Counted from the stretch's first letter, positions 25,569 through 35,152 are shown. The stretch: 64,000 bases of DNA from Thermoplasmata archaeon (GCA_003554965.1 PWHR01000085.1:1-64000), one strand, 5' to 3'. Made by a program: numbers and translations. The notes: generated from the letters alone by a model not told the origin.

Positions 25569-27979
25569 AGTTGAATAGGTTGAAGATAGAAAACATCAGA
25601 AGTTATAAAGAAGAGGTCATCGATTTCGATGGCGGTATACTACTTTTCCAGGGAGATATAGGATCAGGAAAATCATCTATTCTATATGCGTTGGAATTTG
25701 TCCTGTTTGGAGCTACCGAGAGAAACTTTTACGACAAGATCCTTAGGCACGGAGAGAACGACGCCTCCGCAGAATTAGAGTTCAAAGTGGAAGATAAATC
25801 GATGATAGCTTACCGCTCCATAAGGAAAAGGACCAGCGATTGGGCCAAAGAGTGTTACATTGAGTCGAACGGGAAAAAGATAGAACTTTCATGGGAGGAG
25901 ATGAGAGAGAAGATAATAGATCTCCTCGGATTGAGAGAATCTACAAGAGGAAAGGTCGAAACCTTCCATATGAGCATCTATACACCGCAGGAGAGGATGA
26001 AAAGCATACTTTCGATGAATGACGAGGAACGTTTGGAATCGATAAGGAGGATATTCAATATCCAGGAGTATGAGAGGGCGGCGGAGAACATTAAGATAGT
26101 CAAGAACGGTCTAAAGAACGAGATCGGGAAACTCGAAGTCAAAGCAGAAGGAATAGATGAAGCGGAAAAGGAGATTGAAGAAACCGAGGAAGAAATCGAA
26201 GAGAGGAGCGAGGAAAGGAAAAACGTCGTAGAAAACTTGGAAAGATGCGTAGAAAGAAAGGAAGAGATCAAAGAGGATAAAGAGAAGTTAGAAAAGCTGG
26301 AAGATAAAAAAAAGGAAGTCGAAAATGAAAAGAAGAGATGTAGAGAACGGATCGAAGATACGGAGGAAAATTTAGAGGAGATCAAAGAAGAACTGAAGAA
26401 GATCGAAAGTGACGAAAAAAGGTTGAAAACTGTGAGGGAAAAAAAGGAGGAATACAAGAAGATCAAAAAAAGAACGGAAGAGATCAGAGAAGAGTTGGAG
26501 AAGAAAAATGAATTGAGGAATGAAAAAAAGCAATCGAAAGTTGAATTGAAGAATAAAGAAGAAAGGCTGGAAGAGTTGAAAAATAAAGAGGAGAAAAAGG
26601 GAGGATTGGAGGAAGAGATCGAAAGACTAAGTGAGCAGATCAAAGAGCTTGAGGAGATGAAAGAGAAGAGAGAAGAGTTGAGAGAAAAGATGAGCGAACT
26701 AAGAGGAGATATAAGATCTGAAAAAAGCAAATTGAGGGAACTGGAGGAAGAACTAGAGACTTTTAAAGATCTGGAAGGAGAGGCCGAATGCCCTAAATGT
26801 CAGCAGCCTTTAGACGAGGAACATCTAGAAGAGATAATTGACGGAGTCGAAAAAGAAATAGTTGAAAGGAGGAAGACTTTAAAAGATCTCAAAGAGAAGA
26901 AAGATGATACGGAAAAAGAACTTCAAGGAATAAAAGAGAAAATTAAAAATTTGGAGAGTAAAGAGAAGGATCTGAACTTCAAGAGAAGAGAGATAAAGCG
27001 ATTGAAAAAAGAGTTGAAAGATAAAGGACCCTTGAAGAAAGAGAGGGAAGAATTGAAGAAAGAGATATACGGATTGGATGAAAAATTGAAAGAGATAGAT
27101 ATAGAGAGATCGGATCTAGAAGAGAGTAAAGAAAAGGAAAAAGATCTACAGGAATATAAGGATGAATTCACCAGGATAAGAGAGCGGCTGAAAAAGAAGT
27201 CAGATCTTCTGAAAAAGGAGAGGGAAAGGGAAAAAGATTTGGAAGAATTAAAAAGTGAGTTTGAAGAACTGAAAAAAGAACTCAAAGGATTGAAAGATAG
27301 ATTTTCGGAAGACGAGTTGAAGGGATTACGGGATGAATATGAAGATCTCATCGCTAAAGAGAGTCAATTGAAGGAGAAAAAGACAAATCTGAAGAGAGAG
27401 ATAAAGAGGCTTGAAGAAGAATTGAAGAAGGAACGTAAAGAACTAGAGGAGAAGAAAAAGAGCAGAAAAGAGGCCAAGGAACTGAGGAGATTAAGATCGT
27501 GGGTAGATACGCAATTCAAGGAGACCATCAAGTCTATAGAAGAACACAGGTTGGCGCAGATCAGAGGGGATTTTGCCAGCTACTTCAAGGGTTGGTTCGA
27601 CGAGATACTAGACGATCCTGAAGTGAGTGGTAGGTTGGACGAAAACTTCGCACCTATAATTTCCGTCCAGAACAACGAAACTCCTGTGAGTGATCTGAGC
27701 GGAGGAGAGAGGACTTCGGTTGCACTCGCTTACAGGTTGGCGTTCAACACTATGATAAAAAAAGAACTAGGCCTTCAAAGCAATCTTTTGGTTTTAGATG
27801 AACCTACTACGGGCTTCAGCAGAGAACAGCTAACCAGATTGAAAGATGTGATGGAAAAAGTCACGGCCGATCAAGTCATCATAGTTTCCCACGAAAATGA
27901 GATCGCCAATATAGCAGACGTTGAGTATTTGGTCGAGAAGACAGATGGTGTTTCAAAGGTGGAAAAGGTCGGAAGGTGA
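25565..27979 (+). CDS. rad50: DNA double-strand break repair ATPase Rad50, apparent ATA start
   Basis: This SMC-like ATPase of about 804 residues has Walker A GDIGSGKSSILYAL, the Zn-hook CPKC in the middle of a very long coiled coil (about residues 195-680), the ABC signature LSGGERTSVALAYRLAF, and Walker B LLVLDEPTTGFS with D-loop and His switch. The sequence ATA-AAG-TTG-AAT-AGG places an ATA where homologues have their initiator Met (x-KLNRLKIENIRSY). GGAGGTGA lies 6 bases before it, and the ATA overlaps the mre11 stop as ATAA. If TTG 25571 is used instead, the spacing is 12 bases and two residues are lost. The protein partners Mre11. Confidence 0.93.
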   Translation: MKLNRLKIENIRSYKEEVIDFDGGILLFQGDIGSGKSSILYALEFVLFGATERNFYDKILRHGENDASAELEFKVEDKSMIAYRSIRKRTSDWAKECYIESNGKKIELSWEEMREKIIDLLGLRESTRGKVETFHMSIYTPQERMKSILSMNDEERLESIRRIFNIQEYERAAENIKIVKNGLKNEIGKLEVKAEGIDEAEKEIEETEEEIEERSEERKNVVENLERCVERKEEIKEDKEKLEKLEDKKKEVENEKKRCRERIEDTEENLEEIKEELKKIESDEKRLKTVREKKEEYKKIKKRTEEIREELEKKNELRNEKKQSKVELKNKEERLEELKNKEEKKGGLEEEIERLSEQIKELEEMKEKREELREKMSELRGDIRSEKSKLRELEEELETFKDLEGEAECPKCQQPLDEEHLEEIIDGVEKEIVERRKTLKDLKEKKDDTEKELQGIKEKIKNLESKEKDLNFKRREIKRLKKELKDKGPLKKEREELKKEIYGLDEKLKEIDIERSDLEESKEKEKDLQEYKDEFTRIRERLKKKSDLLKKEREREKDLEELKSEFEELKKELKGLKDRFSEDELKGLRDEYEDLIAKESQLKEKKTNLKREIKRLEEELKKERKELEEKKKSRKEAKELRRLRSWVDTQFKETIKSIEEHRLAQIRGDFASYFKGWFDEILDDPEVSGRLDENFAPIISVQNNETPVSDLSGGERTSVALAYRLAFNTMIKKELGLQSNLLVLDEPTTGFSREQLTRLKDVMEKVTADQVIIVSHENEIANIADVEYLVEKTDGVSKVEKVGR

Positions 27980-27982
27980 GAT

Positions 27983-28789
27983 TCACATACCCAATATCTT
28001 TTTCATCCTCAAGCTGTCTCTATCCAGTTCCGGGGTTTCACATATCACGGTTATGTCGTACTCTTTTTCTTTGAGTATTTGAGCGAGTTGTCTGAAATCT
28101 GGTTCGTATTCTTCAAGATTGAGGTGTTCTTTTTCGCCCTTGTCCCCGTATTTTATAGAAGAAAAATGAGAATGTAGATGGTTCTTCTCCTGCATCGCCT
28201 CATACTTTTCTAATAGTCCTCTAAAATCTTGTTCATCCTTCAATACTCCACCATATCTGGCATGGTAATGGGCGAAATCTAGGACGGGAACAACACTAGA
28301 AGTCCTGTTCATCACCTTCTCTATCTCTTCTAGAGTCCCCCAGCTCTTCTCCTTTCCCATCTGTTCTAACCCTATCTTCACATCCAAGTTCTCTTCTTCT
28401 ATCTTTTCTGCACATTCAACGACGCCGTCACCGATTATTTCGGTAGCTTCATCACTGGACATCCCGGAGTAATAGCCTGCGTGCACGGTGATGACCCATG
28501 CGTTCATCTTGTCCGCTAGCCTGGCGCTCTTCATGATCCTCTCCTTGCTCTTCTCGATTGTTTCCTCGCTTTCAGAATTCAAATTTATGTAGTAAGGGGC
28601 ATGTATACTGAGTAATATATCGTGTTTTTCTGCTTCATCCCCTATATCCTCTGCAGTGGATTCTTTCATCCTTGCCCCTCTTACGAACTGTACTTCCATC
28701 GCATTCAATCCTTCTTCTGCTAGATACTCCATACTTTTCTTCGTTCCGTTCACTCCGTGAGGTGTTCCTCCTGGGCCTAGATATATCAT
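27983..28789 (-). CDS. endonuclease IV-like TIM-barrel (AP endonuclease family 2)
   Basis: This protein of about 268 residues has the xylose-isomerase-like TIM barrel of endonuclease IV. Metal-ligand-like positions are seen in ILLSIHAPYYINLNS, WVITVHAGYYSG, GLEQMGKEK, PVLDFAHYHARYGG and HLHSHFS. Many archaea carry this divergent form; it likely cuts DNA at abasic sites, fitting with the adjacent convergent rad50, but other TIM-barrel activities are possible. ATG 28789 is chosen because the family starts with MIYLGPGG-like; the longer reading to 28912 would run into the transporter gene. Confidence 0.82.
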   Translation of the reverse strand: MIYLGPGGTPHGVNGTKKSMEYLAEEGLNAMEVQFVRGARMKESTAEDIGDEAEKHDILLSIHAPYYINLNSESEETIEKSKERIMKSARLADKMNAWVITVHAGYYSGMSSDEATEIIGDGVVECAEKIEEENLDVKIGLEQMGKEKSWGTLEEIEKVMNRTSSVVPVLDFAHYHARYGGVLKDEQDFRGLLEKYEAMQEKNHLHSHFSSIKYGDKGEKEHLNLEEYEPDFRQLAQILKEKEYDITVICETPELDRDSLRMKKILGM

Positions 28790-28839
28790 GGTATGAGATT
28801 CCACTTCTTTTAAAAATAGTTTTGGCTGGTCAAAGAAAA

Positions 28840-29391
28840 TCAGAATCCCATGAGCTCGATGAAAAAAAGTACAACTATCAACAGCGTCATCATTATCGGT
28901 ATTATGAACCACGGACTTATATCAAAGTGGTCTTGGATAGTCAGATCACCGAGATCCATGATGCCTAGCTTTTTTTGGATCCGCGCATAGAAAGAGGCGT
29001 AAACCCCGGCTCCGATCAACATCCCGATTATGCCTATCAGTGCGTGTATAGATCCCGTTCCGAACGCACCGGCCATTGTACCAGGACAGTACCCTAGTAG
29101 AGCAAAGCCCACACCGAATATCAACCCTCCAATTATCACCGGCCAAACATTGAAGGGTTTGATACTCAGATCTGCGATCTTGAGATGGGAAAGCAGGTAG
29201 ACGCCCGCCATACCTGTTATTATCGCACTGAATATTATCTGAAGTACTGTGAAGTCTCTTAACATGAGCTGCTCGATTATTACTCTGTATTCAGTCGCTC
29301 CGCCTTTCTGCAGTAAAAATCCAAATACAACGCCTATTAGAAGTGCTATAGCCAGTCTATACTTCCTCTCCTCTCTCAATTTTTGCAGCAT
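28840..29391 (-). CDS. YeeE/YedE-family transporter, second half-protein
   Basis: This 183-residue membrane protein has about five helices and the sulfur-transport family signature GFALLGYCPGTMAGAFGTGS, in which the Cys is thought to help pass thiosulfate or another sulfur species. It follows its sister half immediately, with the next gene's stop touching its ATG, so the two small proteins probably form one channel corresponding to the full-length YeeE/YedE. The sulfur substrate is inferred. Confidence 0.82.
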   Translation of the reverse strand: MLQKLREERKYRLAIALLIGVVFGFLLQKGGATEYRVIIEQLMLRDFTVLQIIFSAIITGMAGVYLLSHLKIADLSIKPFNVWPVIIGGLIFGVGFALLGYCPGTMAGAFGTGSIHALIGIIGMLIGAGVYASFYARIQKKLGIMDLGDLTIQDHFDISPWFIIPIMMTLLIVVLFFIELMGF

Positions 29392-29916
29392 TCATATACC
29401 CCCTATTAGAGAATAAAGTAATAATGCGGTGATAAATCCACCCACGAAGAACATTATGAAGGCCACCCAACTGCTCACCGCCAATTGGATGGTACCGCTG
29501 ATACCGTGCCCGCTCGTGCATCCTCCGGCCATCCTGGCCCCGAAACCGATGAAGAACCCCCCTAGGAGTGCTGCTGCGATCCTCAAAAGCACGCTGGAAC
29601 CGAAGGCGTTGCTCCATAACTGCGGAATGACCTCAAGATCAAAGGTGCCGGATAATTGAGAAGAGATGAAGGCCCCTATGATGACTCCTAAGATCAACAT
29701 CATCTCCCAACCCAACTCAGGGACGAACTTTTTGTAATATTCTTTTTCATCGATTTTCTTACCTCTGAACAACCTTTCGATCAGTCCGGTAGTTCTCGCA
29801 TAGGCGGTAGAGCATCCTATCGGTCTATTGGCAAGAATAAAGCTCAGCCAAACTAATACGCCTATCCCTGCGCCCACAAGGTATGGAGACCACCTCACCG
29901 CTTCTAACCAATCCAT
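29392..29916 (-). CDS. YeeE/YedE-family transporter, first half-protein
   Basis: This 174-residue membrane protein has four to five helices with two conserved Cys motifs, NRPIGCSTAYARTTG (about residues 30-44) and GARMAGGCTSGHGISG (about 126-141), typical of the YedE/DUF395 sulfur-transport family. It is the first gene of a two-gene operon with the second half-protein. An AT-rich promoter region lies at about 29940-29980. Confidence 0.82.
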   Translation of the reverse strand: MDWLEAVRWSPYLVGAGIGVLVWLSFILANRPIGCSTAYARTTGLIERLFRGKKIDEKEYYKKFVPELGWEMMLILGVIIGAFISSQLSGTFDLEVIPQLWSNAFGSSVLLRIAAALLGGFFIGFGARMAGGCTSGHGISGTIQLAVSSWVAFIMFFVGGFITALLLYSLIGGI

Positions 29917-30063
29917 GATTATACAACCAGGTTGAAGCTATAAGTGTTGTTTTTTGATTTAAACTTTTTTTAGAATGAATGATTGATAGTTCCTAAAAAA
30001 TCCTGATAAAAACAGAAAATATAATAAACTAACGAACTGATATTCCCTGTAGGAGTTTGTAAG

Positions 30064-31182
30064 ATGGAGATCAAGAAATTTAAGAAGGACTCAGCTTACA
30101 AAGGTGATCTGCCAGAAGGTTGTAAAAGATGTGCTGAGGGTGGAAAGATGGTCCTTCTGGTGACTGGGAGTTGCGATTCTGGCTGCTGGTACTGCCCTCT
30201 ATCAAAGAAGAAAAAAGGTAAGCCTGTTGTTTACGCTAACGAGAAAAAAGTGGAAAGAGAGGAAGAGATACTTGAAGAAGCAAGAAGTATAGATGCTTCA
30301 GGTACAGGTATCACAGGCGGCGATCCACTCTGTGAGGATGCCTATACGAAGGATATAGAAGGTGGTGACGAACACGTCATCTCACAGGCCGAACAGACCG
30401 CAATGTACATACAACTGTTGAAAAGCGAATTCGGTGGAGATCACCATATACATCTCTATACCCAATCTACTGATATGGATGGGATCCGAAGAGTCTACAA
30501 CTGTGGTATAGATGAGATAAGATTTCACCCTGAAATAAAAAGTTGGAAGAATATCGAGGAAACTGAATATCCTCTAGTTTTGAAAGAGATAAATGATGAG
30601 ATGGACATATCAGTGGGTCTAGAGATCCCAAGTATACCGGGAAAGGAGGAAGATAGCGTCCATCTTTTAAACGAGTTGGGAAAACTCGTCGATTTCGTGA
30701 ATATAAATGAATTAGAATTTTCCAACACCAATTCCGAAGAACTAAAAAAGAGAGGATTCAAGCATAAAAGTGAGGTCTCCAGTGCTGTAAAAGGAAGTGA
30801 AGAACTTGCTATGAGATTACTGAAAAAAGATTTCGGAACGGATCTTCATTACTGTTCTTTAGCTTTCAAAGACGGCGTCCAGCTCACAAACAGGATGAAG
30901 AGGAGAGCCGAAAATATAGCGAAGAAGGAAGATATCATAACCGATGAAGGAATGATAATCCGTGGTATGATAGAGACCGAAAATGGGAGAGGGGTCGCTA
31001 GAGAACTAAGGAACATATTCGATATCTCTGAAGAACTGCTGTGGTACGATAAAGAAAAAGATAGGATCGAATGTTCACTACCGCTTCTCAGGCACATACA
31101 TGAGAGTCTTGACGAGAAGTGTTATGGTATAGAGGTCTATCCTACAGCGGATGCGTTAGAAGTCGAAAGGTGGCCATTATGA
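30064..31182 (+). CDS. radical SAM protein, COG2108 type
   Basis: This 372-residue radical S-adenosylmethionine enzyme binds a 4Fe-4S cluster through CDSGCWYCPLS (CxxxCxxC, about residues 38-48) and has the SAM-contact GITGGDPL. Before it lies another Cys pair (GCKRCAEGGKMVLLVTGSC). It resembles archaeal proteins annotated as pyruvate-formate-lyase-activating-like, COG2108, whose substrate is not known. It has its own promoter (AT-rich at about 30020) and an AGGAGTTTG ribosome site, and it stands alone between two minus-strand transport operons. Confidence 0.8.
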   Translation: MEIKKFKKDSAYKGDLPEGCKRCAEGGKMVLLVTGSCDSGCWYCPLSKKKKGKPVVYANEKKVEREEEILEEARSIDASGTGITGGDPLCEDAYTKDIEGGDEHVISQAEQTAMYIQLLKSEFGGDHHIHLYTQSTDMDGIRRVYNCGIDEIRFHPEIKSWKNIEETEYPLVLKEINDEMDISVGLEIPSIPGKEEDSVHLLNELGKLVDFVNINELEFSNTNSEELKKRGFKHKSEVSSAVKGSEELAMRLLKKDFGTDLHYCSLAFKDGVQLTNRMKRRAENIAKKEDIITDEGMIIRGMIETENGRGVARELRNIFDISEELLWYDKEKDRIECSLPLLRHIHESLDEKCYGIEVYPTADALEVERWPL

Positions 31183-31272
31183 TGGATAAGTGTAGGTTGA
31201 ACTTGGGAAAGCACAATATTTGATAAATTATTCAAAATGATAATCGAACTAGGCCTAGCTATCTTACAGAGA

Positions 31273-32148
31273 TTATACTCTGACCCATCTAGCTAGTGTG
31301 TATGCGATAAATATGATCCCTCCGAAAAGAGTTATAGTCGGACCCGATGGGAAGTCAAATACATAGGATAGGAACAGTCCGCCCATAACAAAGATGAGAG
31401 ATAATATCCAGGAGTATAGCATTATCTTTTTTATATCATGACTCAATCCACTAGCTATAGAGGCGGGCATAGTGAATAATGCTATGACCAATATTATTCC
31501 TACAAACCTGAGAAGGAAAACTATTGATAACGCTACTATCACTAGAAGAAAGAGGTAAAAAAAGGTCGTCTTCACCCCAGCTACTTCTGCGAACTCCTCA
31601 TCAAAGGAAACGGCTTGCAGTTCATGGTAAAACAGGAAAACCGCCACTAGAACGAAAACGACGAGGATGGAGAGCAGATAGATATCTACGTCGCTGATCA
31701 TGTATATATTTCCGAACAGAACGTTCTCCATCGAAGTTTGATAACCCGGGGTCAAGGTGAAGAACAAGGCTCCCAAAGCCATACCTAGGACCCATATTAT
31801 ACCGATAGCGGTATCCTCTCTTTGAACCTTTTTTTTACTCATCAAGCCTATACCTACGGCTGAGATCAGAGCGAAGACGGCGGCACCGGCCAATGGATCG
31901 AAAGAAAACACGAGGTAGTGGCTTAAGAAAAATGCGAGGCCTATTCCTCCAAAAGAGGCGTGAGCTATACCGTCGCTTATGAAAACGATCCTCTTTATCA
32001 CGACGTATGTACCCACTATCCCAAAAACTATCGATGCCAAAAATCCAGTGATCATCGCTCTTCTGTAGAAAGTATATTCTAAAAGTTCGAAGAATCCGGA
32101 GATCAAGTCGATTATCAGGTAAATGGAACTTACCGGTAGGATAGACAT
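31273..32148 (-). CDS. metal ABC transporter permease (ZnuB/MntB family)
   Basis: This 291-residue membrane subunit has eight to nine helices and the family motifs FISDGIAHASFGGIGLAFF (about residues 56-74) and the cytoplasmic EVAGVKTTFFYLF coupling loop. It belongs to the manganese/zinc/iron ABC-3 family. Its start lies 1 base from the stop of the ATPase gene, and it is the last gene of the operon regulator-binding protein-ATPase-permease. Confidence 0.9.
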   Translation of the reverse strand: MSILPVSSIYLIIDLISGFFELLEYTFYRRAMITGFLASIVFGIVGTYVVIKRIVFISDGIAHASFGGIGLAFFLSHYLVFSFDPLAGAAVFALISAVGIGLMSKKKVQREDTAIGIIWVLGMALGALFFTLTPGYQTSMENVLFGNIYMISDVDIYLLSILVVFVLVAVFLFYHELQAVSFDEEFAEVAGVKTTFFYLFLLVIVALSIVFLLRFVGIILVIALFTMPASIASGLSHDIKKIMLYSWILSLIFVMGGLFLSYVFDFPSGPTITLFGGIIFIAYTLARWVRV

Positions 32149-32149
32149 C

Positions 32150-32941
32150 TTAGGATTCCTCCATCTTCATATTCTCGTGGGTATGAGCTATGACGTCCAT
32201 CTCACATCCGTAGGACTCTTCGATCATCTCATGTGTTAACTCTCCAGAGCCGTGATATATCAGGTCCTGGTTCAGACAGGCGACTTTTTCTACGTAAGAG
32301 GAGAGGAAACCTACGTCGTGAGAAACTAGGATTATCGTTTTGTTCCTCTTTTCATTCAACTCCTTCAAAAGCTCATAGGTACTCGTCTTGATCTTCTCGT
32401 CCACGCTGGCTGTAGGTTCGTCTAGAAGAAGGATCTCGGGTTCACAGACGAGTGCTCGAGCCATGAGAACCCGCTGCTGCTCTCCACCGGAAAGGGAGGA
32501 AAACTGTCTATCTTTGAAACGATGCATCTCTACTTTTTTCAGTGCTTTTTTAGCTTTCCTTTTGTCTTCCCTGGAGTAGAAAGGTTTGAGTCCTAATCTT
32601 CCTATACGCCCCATCAGCACTACGTTCCAAACGTTTATAGGGAATTCTGCGTCGAAGTCGGTATGCTGTGGAACGTAACTCACCTTTCCTCTAAATGATG
32701 AGGGTCTTTTCCCGAACACTCTAACTTTTCCTTTATCAGGTTCTAGAAGACCTAAGATGATTTTGAGTAGAGTAGTTTTCCCGCCTCCGTTCGGCCCTAT
32801 GATGCCTAGGAAATCACCTCGATCCAACTCCAGATTTATGTCTCTAAGGATGTCGTTTTCTCCTTTCGTCAAGTGAACGCCCTCTATCGTCAGGGCTTTT
32901 TTTCCTAATTTATCTTCTTTTTTGAAAACCCCTATCATCAT
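32150..32941 (-). CDS. metal ABC transporter ATP-binding protein (ZnuC/MntA family)
   Basis: This 263-residue ABC ATPase has Walker A GPNGGGKTTLLK, Q-loop VPQHTD, signature LSGGEQQRVLMARAL, Walker B LLLDEPTASVD and switch His LVSHDVGF. The C-terminus is slightly His-rich (AHTHEN). It powers the neighbouring permease. It follows the binding-protein gene by 10 bases. Confidence 0.92.
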   Translation of the reverse strand: MMIGVFKKEDKLGKKALTIEGVHLTKGENDILRDINLELDRGDFLGIIGPNGGGKTTLLKIILGLLEPDKGKVRVFGKRPSSFRGKVSYVPQHTDFDAEFPINVWNVVLMGRIGRLGLKPFYSREDKRKAKKALKKVEMHRFKDRQFSSLSGGEQQRVLMARALVCEPEILLLDEPTASVDEKIKTSTYELLKELNEKRNKTIILVSHDVGFLSSYVEKVACLNQDLIYHGSGELTHEMIEESYGCEMDVIAHTHENMKMEES

Positions 32942-32951
32942 ATCATCTTTC

Positions 32952-34625
32952 TTAGGCCACTTCTACATCTATAGGAGGCGTTGTATAGTCTACGTGGTCA
33001 CCATGGATCAATTCAAAGACGACTTCTGTACTGCCCTCTTCTTCACCTTCTATGTGAACATGATCCCCGTGTTCATGGAAGCTCACTATGTCATCAGCTC
33101 CTTCTGCTAAACTAACTCCCAACTGGTACTCTTCTCCCAATTCTATCTCGTGTCCGTGATCATCTTCTATATAAGCTCCTAATGACAGGTGTTCACCTTC
33201 ATGCATCTCTAAAGGGGCATCATGCCAGTGATCACCGTGCACGTACGCAATTACATCATCAGTCTCCCGATCGATTATCTCGAACTCTCCAATTTCATCC
33301 TCGTGATCGTGCTCGCCTACAAATACGTCTATAGAGGGCGTCTCATAAACTATATCATCGTCGTGGATTAGTTGGAAAGCTACTCTTGTATTTCCTTCTT
33401 CTTCCCCGTGTATGTGTACATGATCGCCGTATTCATTGAAGGAAACTACACTTTCATCGGCATCTAAAGCATAATTCACACCTAGTTGATAGTCATCCCC
33501 TAATTCTATCTCATTCCCATCTTCGTCTTCTATATATGCTCCGAGTGATACTTGTTCGCCTTCATCCACCTCTGGAAGAGAACCATGCCAGTGATCACCA
33601 TGCACATAAGCTACATCATCTTCTGTATCTCTATCGATTATGTCGAATGTTTCAATCTCATATTCATGTTCATGTTCGATATCAAAATCTCTCAACTCGA
33701 TATTTTTACCGCCGTCGATGATCTCCATATCAGGATTCTGATTTTCTATGGCATCCATGTGCCGTTCTTCGAACTCGATACCCGAACCAAGTTTGAAGTA
33801 AGCGTCCGCATCTGACAATCTCTCCATCCTACTGGGCTCCGGCTCGTAAGTGTGAGGGTCCTCACCGTGCGGGACCATTTCTACCGTATCTATCCTGTTA
33901 CCACCCACTTCTTCTACCCATTCGATCTGTGGAGGGATGGTGACCGCTACTGTTAGTTCTTGCTCTGAGGAAGAGAGTCTTTCTATCGACGACGGCGATC
34001 CCTCGATAGCATCCATTAAGGTTTGGGAAACATCTCTCATATTATCTAAATAATCTTCAGCTAACGGATCTATAGTTTCGACTGTTCCGTCGATCTCATC
34101 AGCTATAGTTTGAGCCGCTTCTTCGTCGAACTGAGGTGAGGTGAATATGACTTCGACATCTTCATCCTCAGCACGGTCGATCAAACCCTGTATCTGTCCT
34201 GGACCAGGATCATCACCCTCGACTTCGATCGCCATCTGTTCTAAACCATAATCGTCCGCAAAATAACCCATCGAAGGGTGATAGATCATGAAAGTTTCTC
34301 CTTCCGGGATGTTCTCCTCTAACTCTTCATCCAGATCCCTTAACTCCGACGTATAATCCTCTGCATTATTTTCATAAAAATCAGCGTTCTCCTCGTCGAT
34401 CTCACCGATCTTCTCGACAAAACGGTCGATCATCTTTTCAGCATTTCTAAGAGAGGTCCATGTGTGTGGGTCTGACCCGGTTCCCGTTCCGTCGGCTTCC
34501 TCGTCCCGGAACATGTATCCTAGGACACCAACTGAAACTATCAGTATCACCGCTACAGCTATAACGCCCAACTTTTTCATACTCATTCCATATATATTCC
34601 ACATCTCAGAATCTTCTTCTGACAT
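32952..34625 (-). CDS. permuted ZnuA-like metal-binding lipoprotein-like protein with two His-rich domains
   Basis: This 557-residue membrane-anchored metal-binding component has a single hydrophobic helix at about residues 18-37. Unusually, the lobe that is C-terminal in ZnuA comes first (DPHTW at 52, HPSMGYFADDYGLEQ at about 116, SPQFDEEAAQTIA, IDPLAEDYL at about 185). The N-terminal lobe comes second (VAVTIPPQIEWVEEVGG at about 227, PHGEDPHTYEPEPS at about 252, IIDGGKNIE). All four metal-ligand positions appear present (His54, His116, Asp187, His258). Two homologous domains of about 110 residues follow (326-437 and 449-557), each with VHGDHWH and GDHVHI motifs. A GGAGGT precedes the start. 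It probably captures Zn, Mn or Ni. Confidence 0.82.
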   Translation of the reverse strand: MSEEDSEMWNIYGMSMKKLGVIAVAVILIVSVGVLGYMFRDEEADGTGTGSDPHTWTSLRNAEKMIDRFVEKIGEIDEENADFYENNAEDYTSELRDLDEELEENIPEGETFMIYHPSMGYFADDYGLEQMAIEVEGDDPGPGQIQGLIDRAEDEDVEVIFTSPQFDEEAAQTIADEIDGTVETIDPLAEDYLDNMRDVSQTLMDAIEGSPSSIERLSSSEQELTVAVTIPPQIEWVEEVGGNRIDTVEMVPHGEDPHTYEPEPSRMERLSDADAYFKLGSGIEFEERHMDAIENQNPDMEIIDGGKNIELRDFDIEHEHEYEIETFDIIDRDTEDDVAYVHGDHWHGSLPEVDEGEQVSLGAYIEDEDGNEIELGDDYQLGVNYALDADESVVSFNEYGDHVHIHGEEEGNTRVAFQLIHDDDIVYETPSIDVFVGEHDHEDEIGEFEIIDRETDDVIAYVHGDHWHDAPLEMHEGEHLSLGAYIEDDHGHEIELGEEYQLGVSLAEGADDIVSFHEHGDHVHIEGEEEGSTEVVFELIHGDHVDYTTPPIDVEVA

Positions 34626-34628
34626 ATT

Positions 34629-35132
34629 TCATACCTCCATCTTGTTATCTGGTAAAGAAAAGCTTTTTTTAACCCAATGACATCGGTAAAGTTCATCTAC
34701 ATCTGGATCAAGATCGGGATCGATACAATAGCCGCAATCGCAGCTCAATTCCTCCTCAAATTCATCACAGATCTTCTCTATCAACCTTTCACTCACGTGT
34801 TCTTCCAGTGAAGAGGATTCTTTACAAGCCTCTTCGTCTGATAAGCCTAGTGATCTTTTTAAAAAGATCTCAAGAGCATGATGCCTTTCTATGTCATCTT
34901 TTATTGTTTGTGTAGCTTCCCGATTTAGTCTTATACCTTTTTTTGGTATATATTCACCGTAACCCAGCTCTTCTACTTTTTTCATCTTTTTTAAAGCTCC
35001 AGCTCTTGAGATATCCATGATTTTCGAGAGTTCTGAAGGTCCTACCGGTTCTTCTTGGGCCCTGAGCAGAAACAAAGCTCTCAGATGCTCCCTATCCCTA
35101 CCTGTTTCTTCTACATTAGTATCATTCTGCAT
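34629..35132 (-). CDS. DtxR/MntR-family metal-responsive repressor
   Basis: This 167-residue regulator has an N-terminal winged helix (EPVGPSELSKIMDISRAGALKKMKKVEELG) and the dimerisation/metal domain with RHHALEIFLKRSLGLSDEEAC and LEEHVSERLIEKI, whose His, Cys/Glu and Glu residues match DtxR-family ligands. The C-terminus is Cys-rich (CDCGYC...RCHW), unlike standard DtxR. It is the first gene of the metal-transport operon, and a palindrome sits between its TATA box and start, which suggests autoregulation by metal. Confidence 0.85.
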   Translation of the reverse strand: MQNDTNVEETGRDREHLRALFLLRAQEEPVGPSELSKIMDISRAGALKKMKKVEELGYGEYIPKKGIRLNREATQTIKDDIERHHALEIFLKRSLGLSDEEACKESSSLEEHVSERLIEKICDEFEEELSCDCGYCIDPDLDPDVDELYRCHWVKKSFSLPDNKMEV

Positions 35133-35152
35133 GGTATCGCCCGGTCACGCTT

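Noticed and set aside
25978-26730. A 250-codon open frame on the minus strand inside rad50, and similar long antisense frames
   Set aside because: It mirrors the Glu/Lys coiled-coil codons of rad50 as Ser/Phe/Leu-rich nonsense, without start context or homology.
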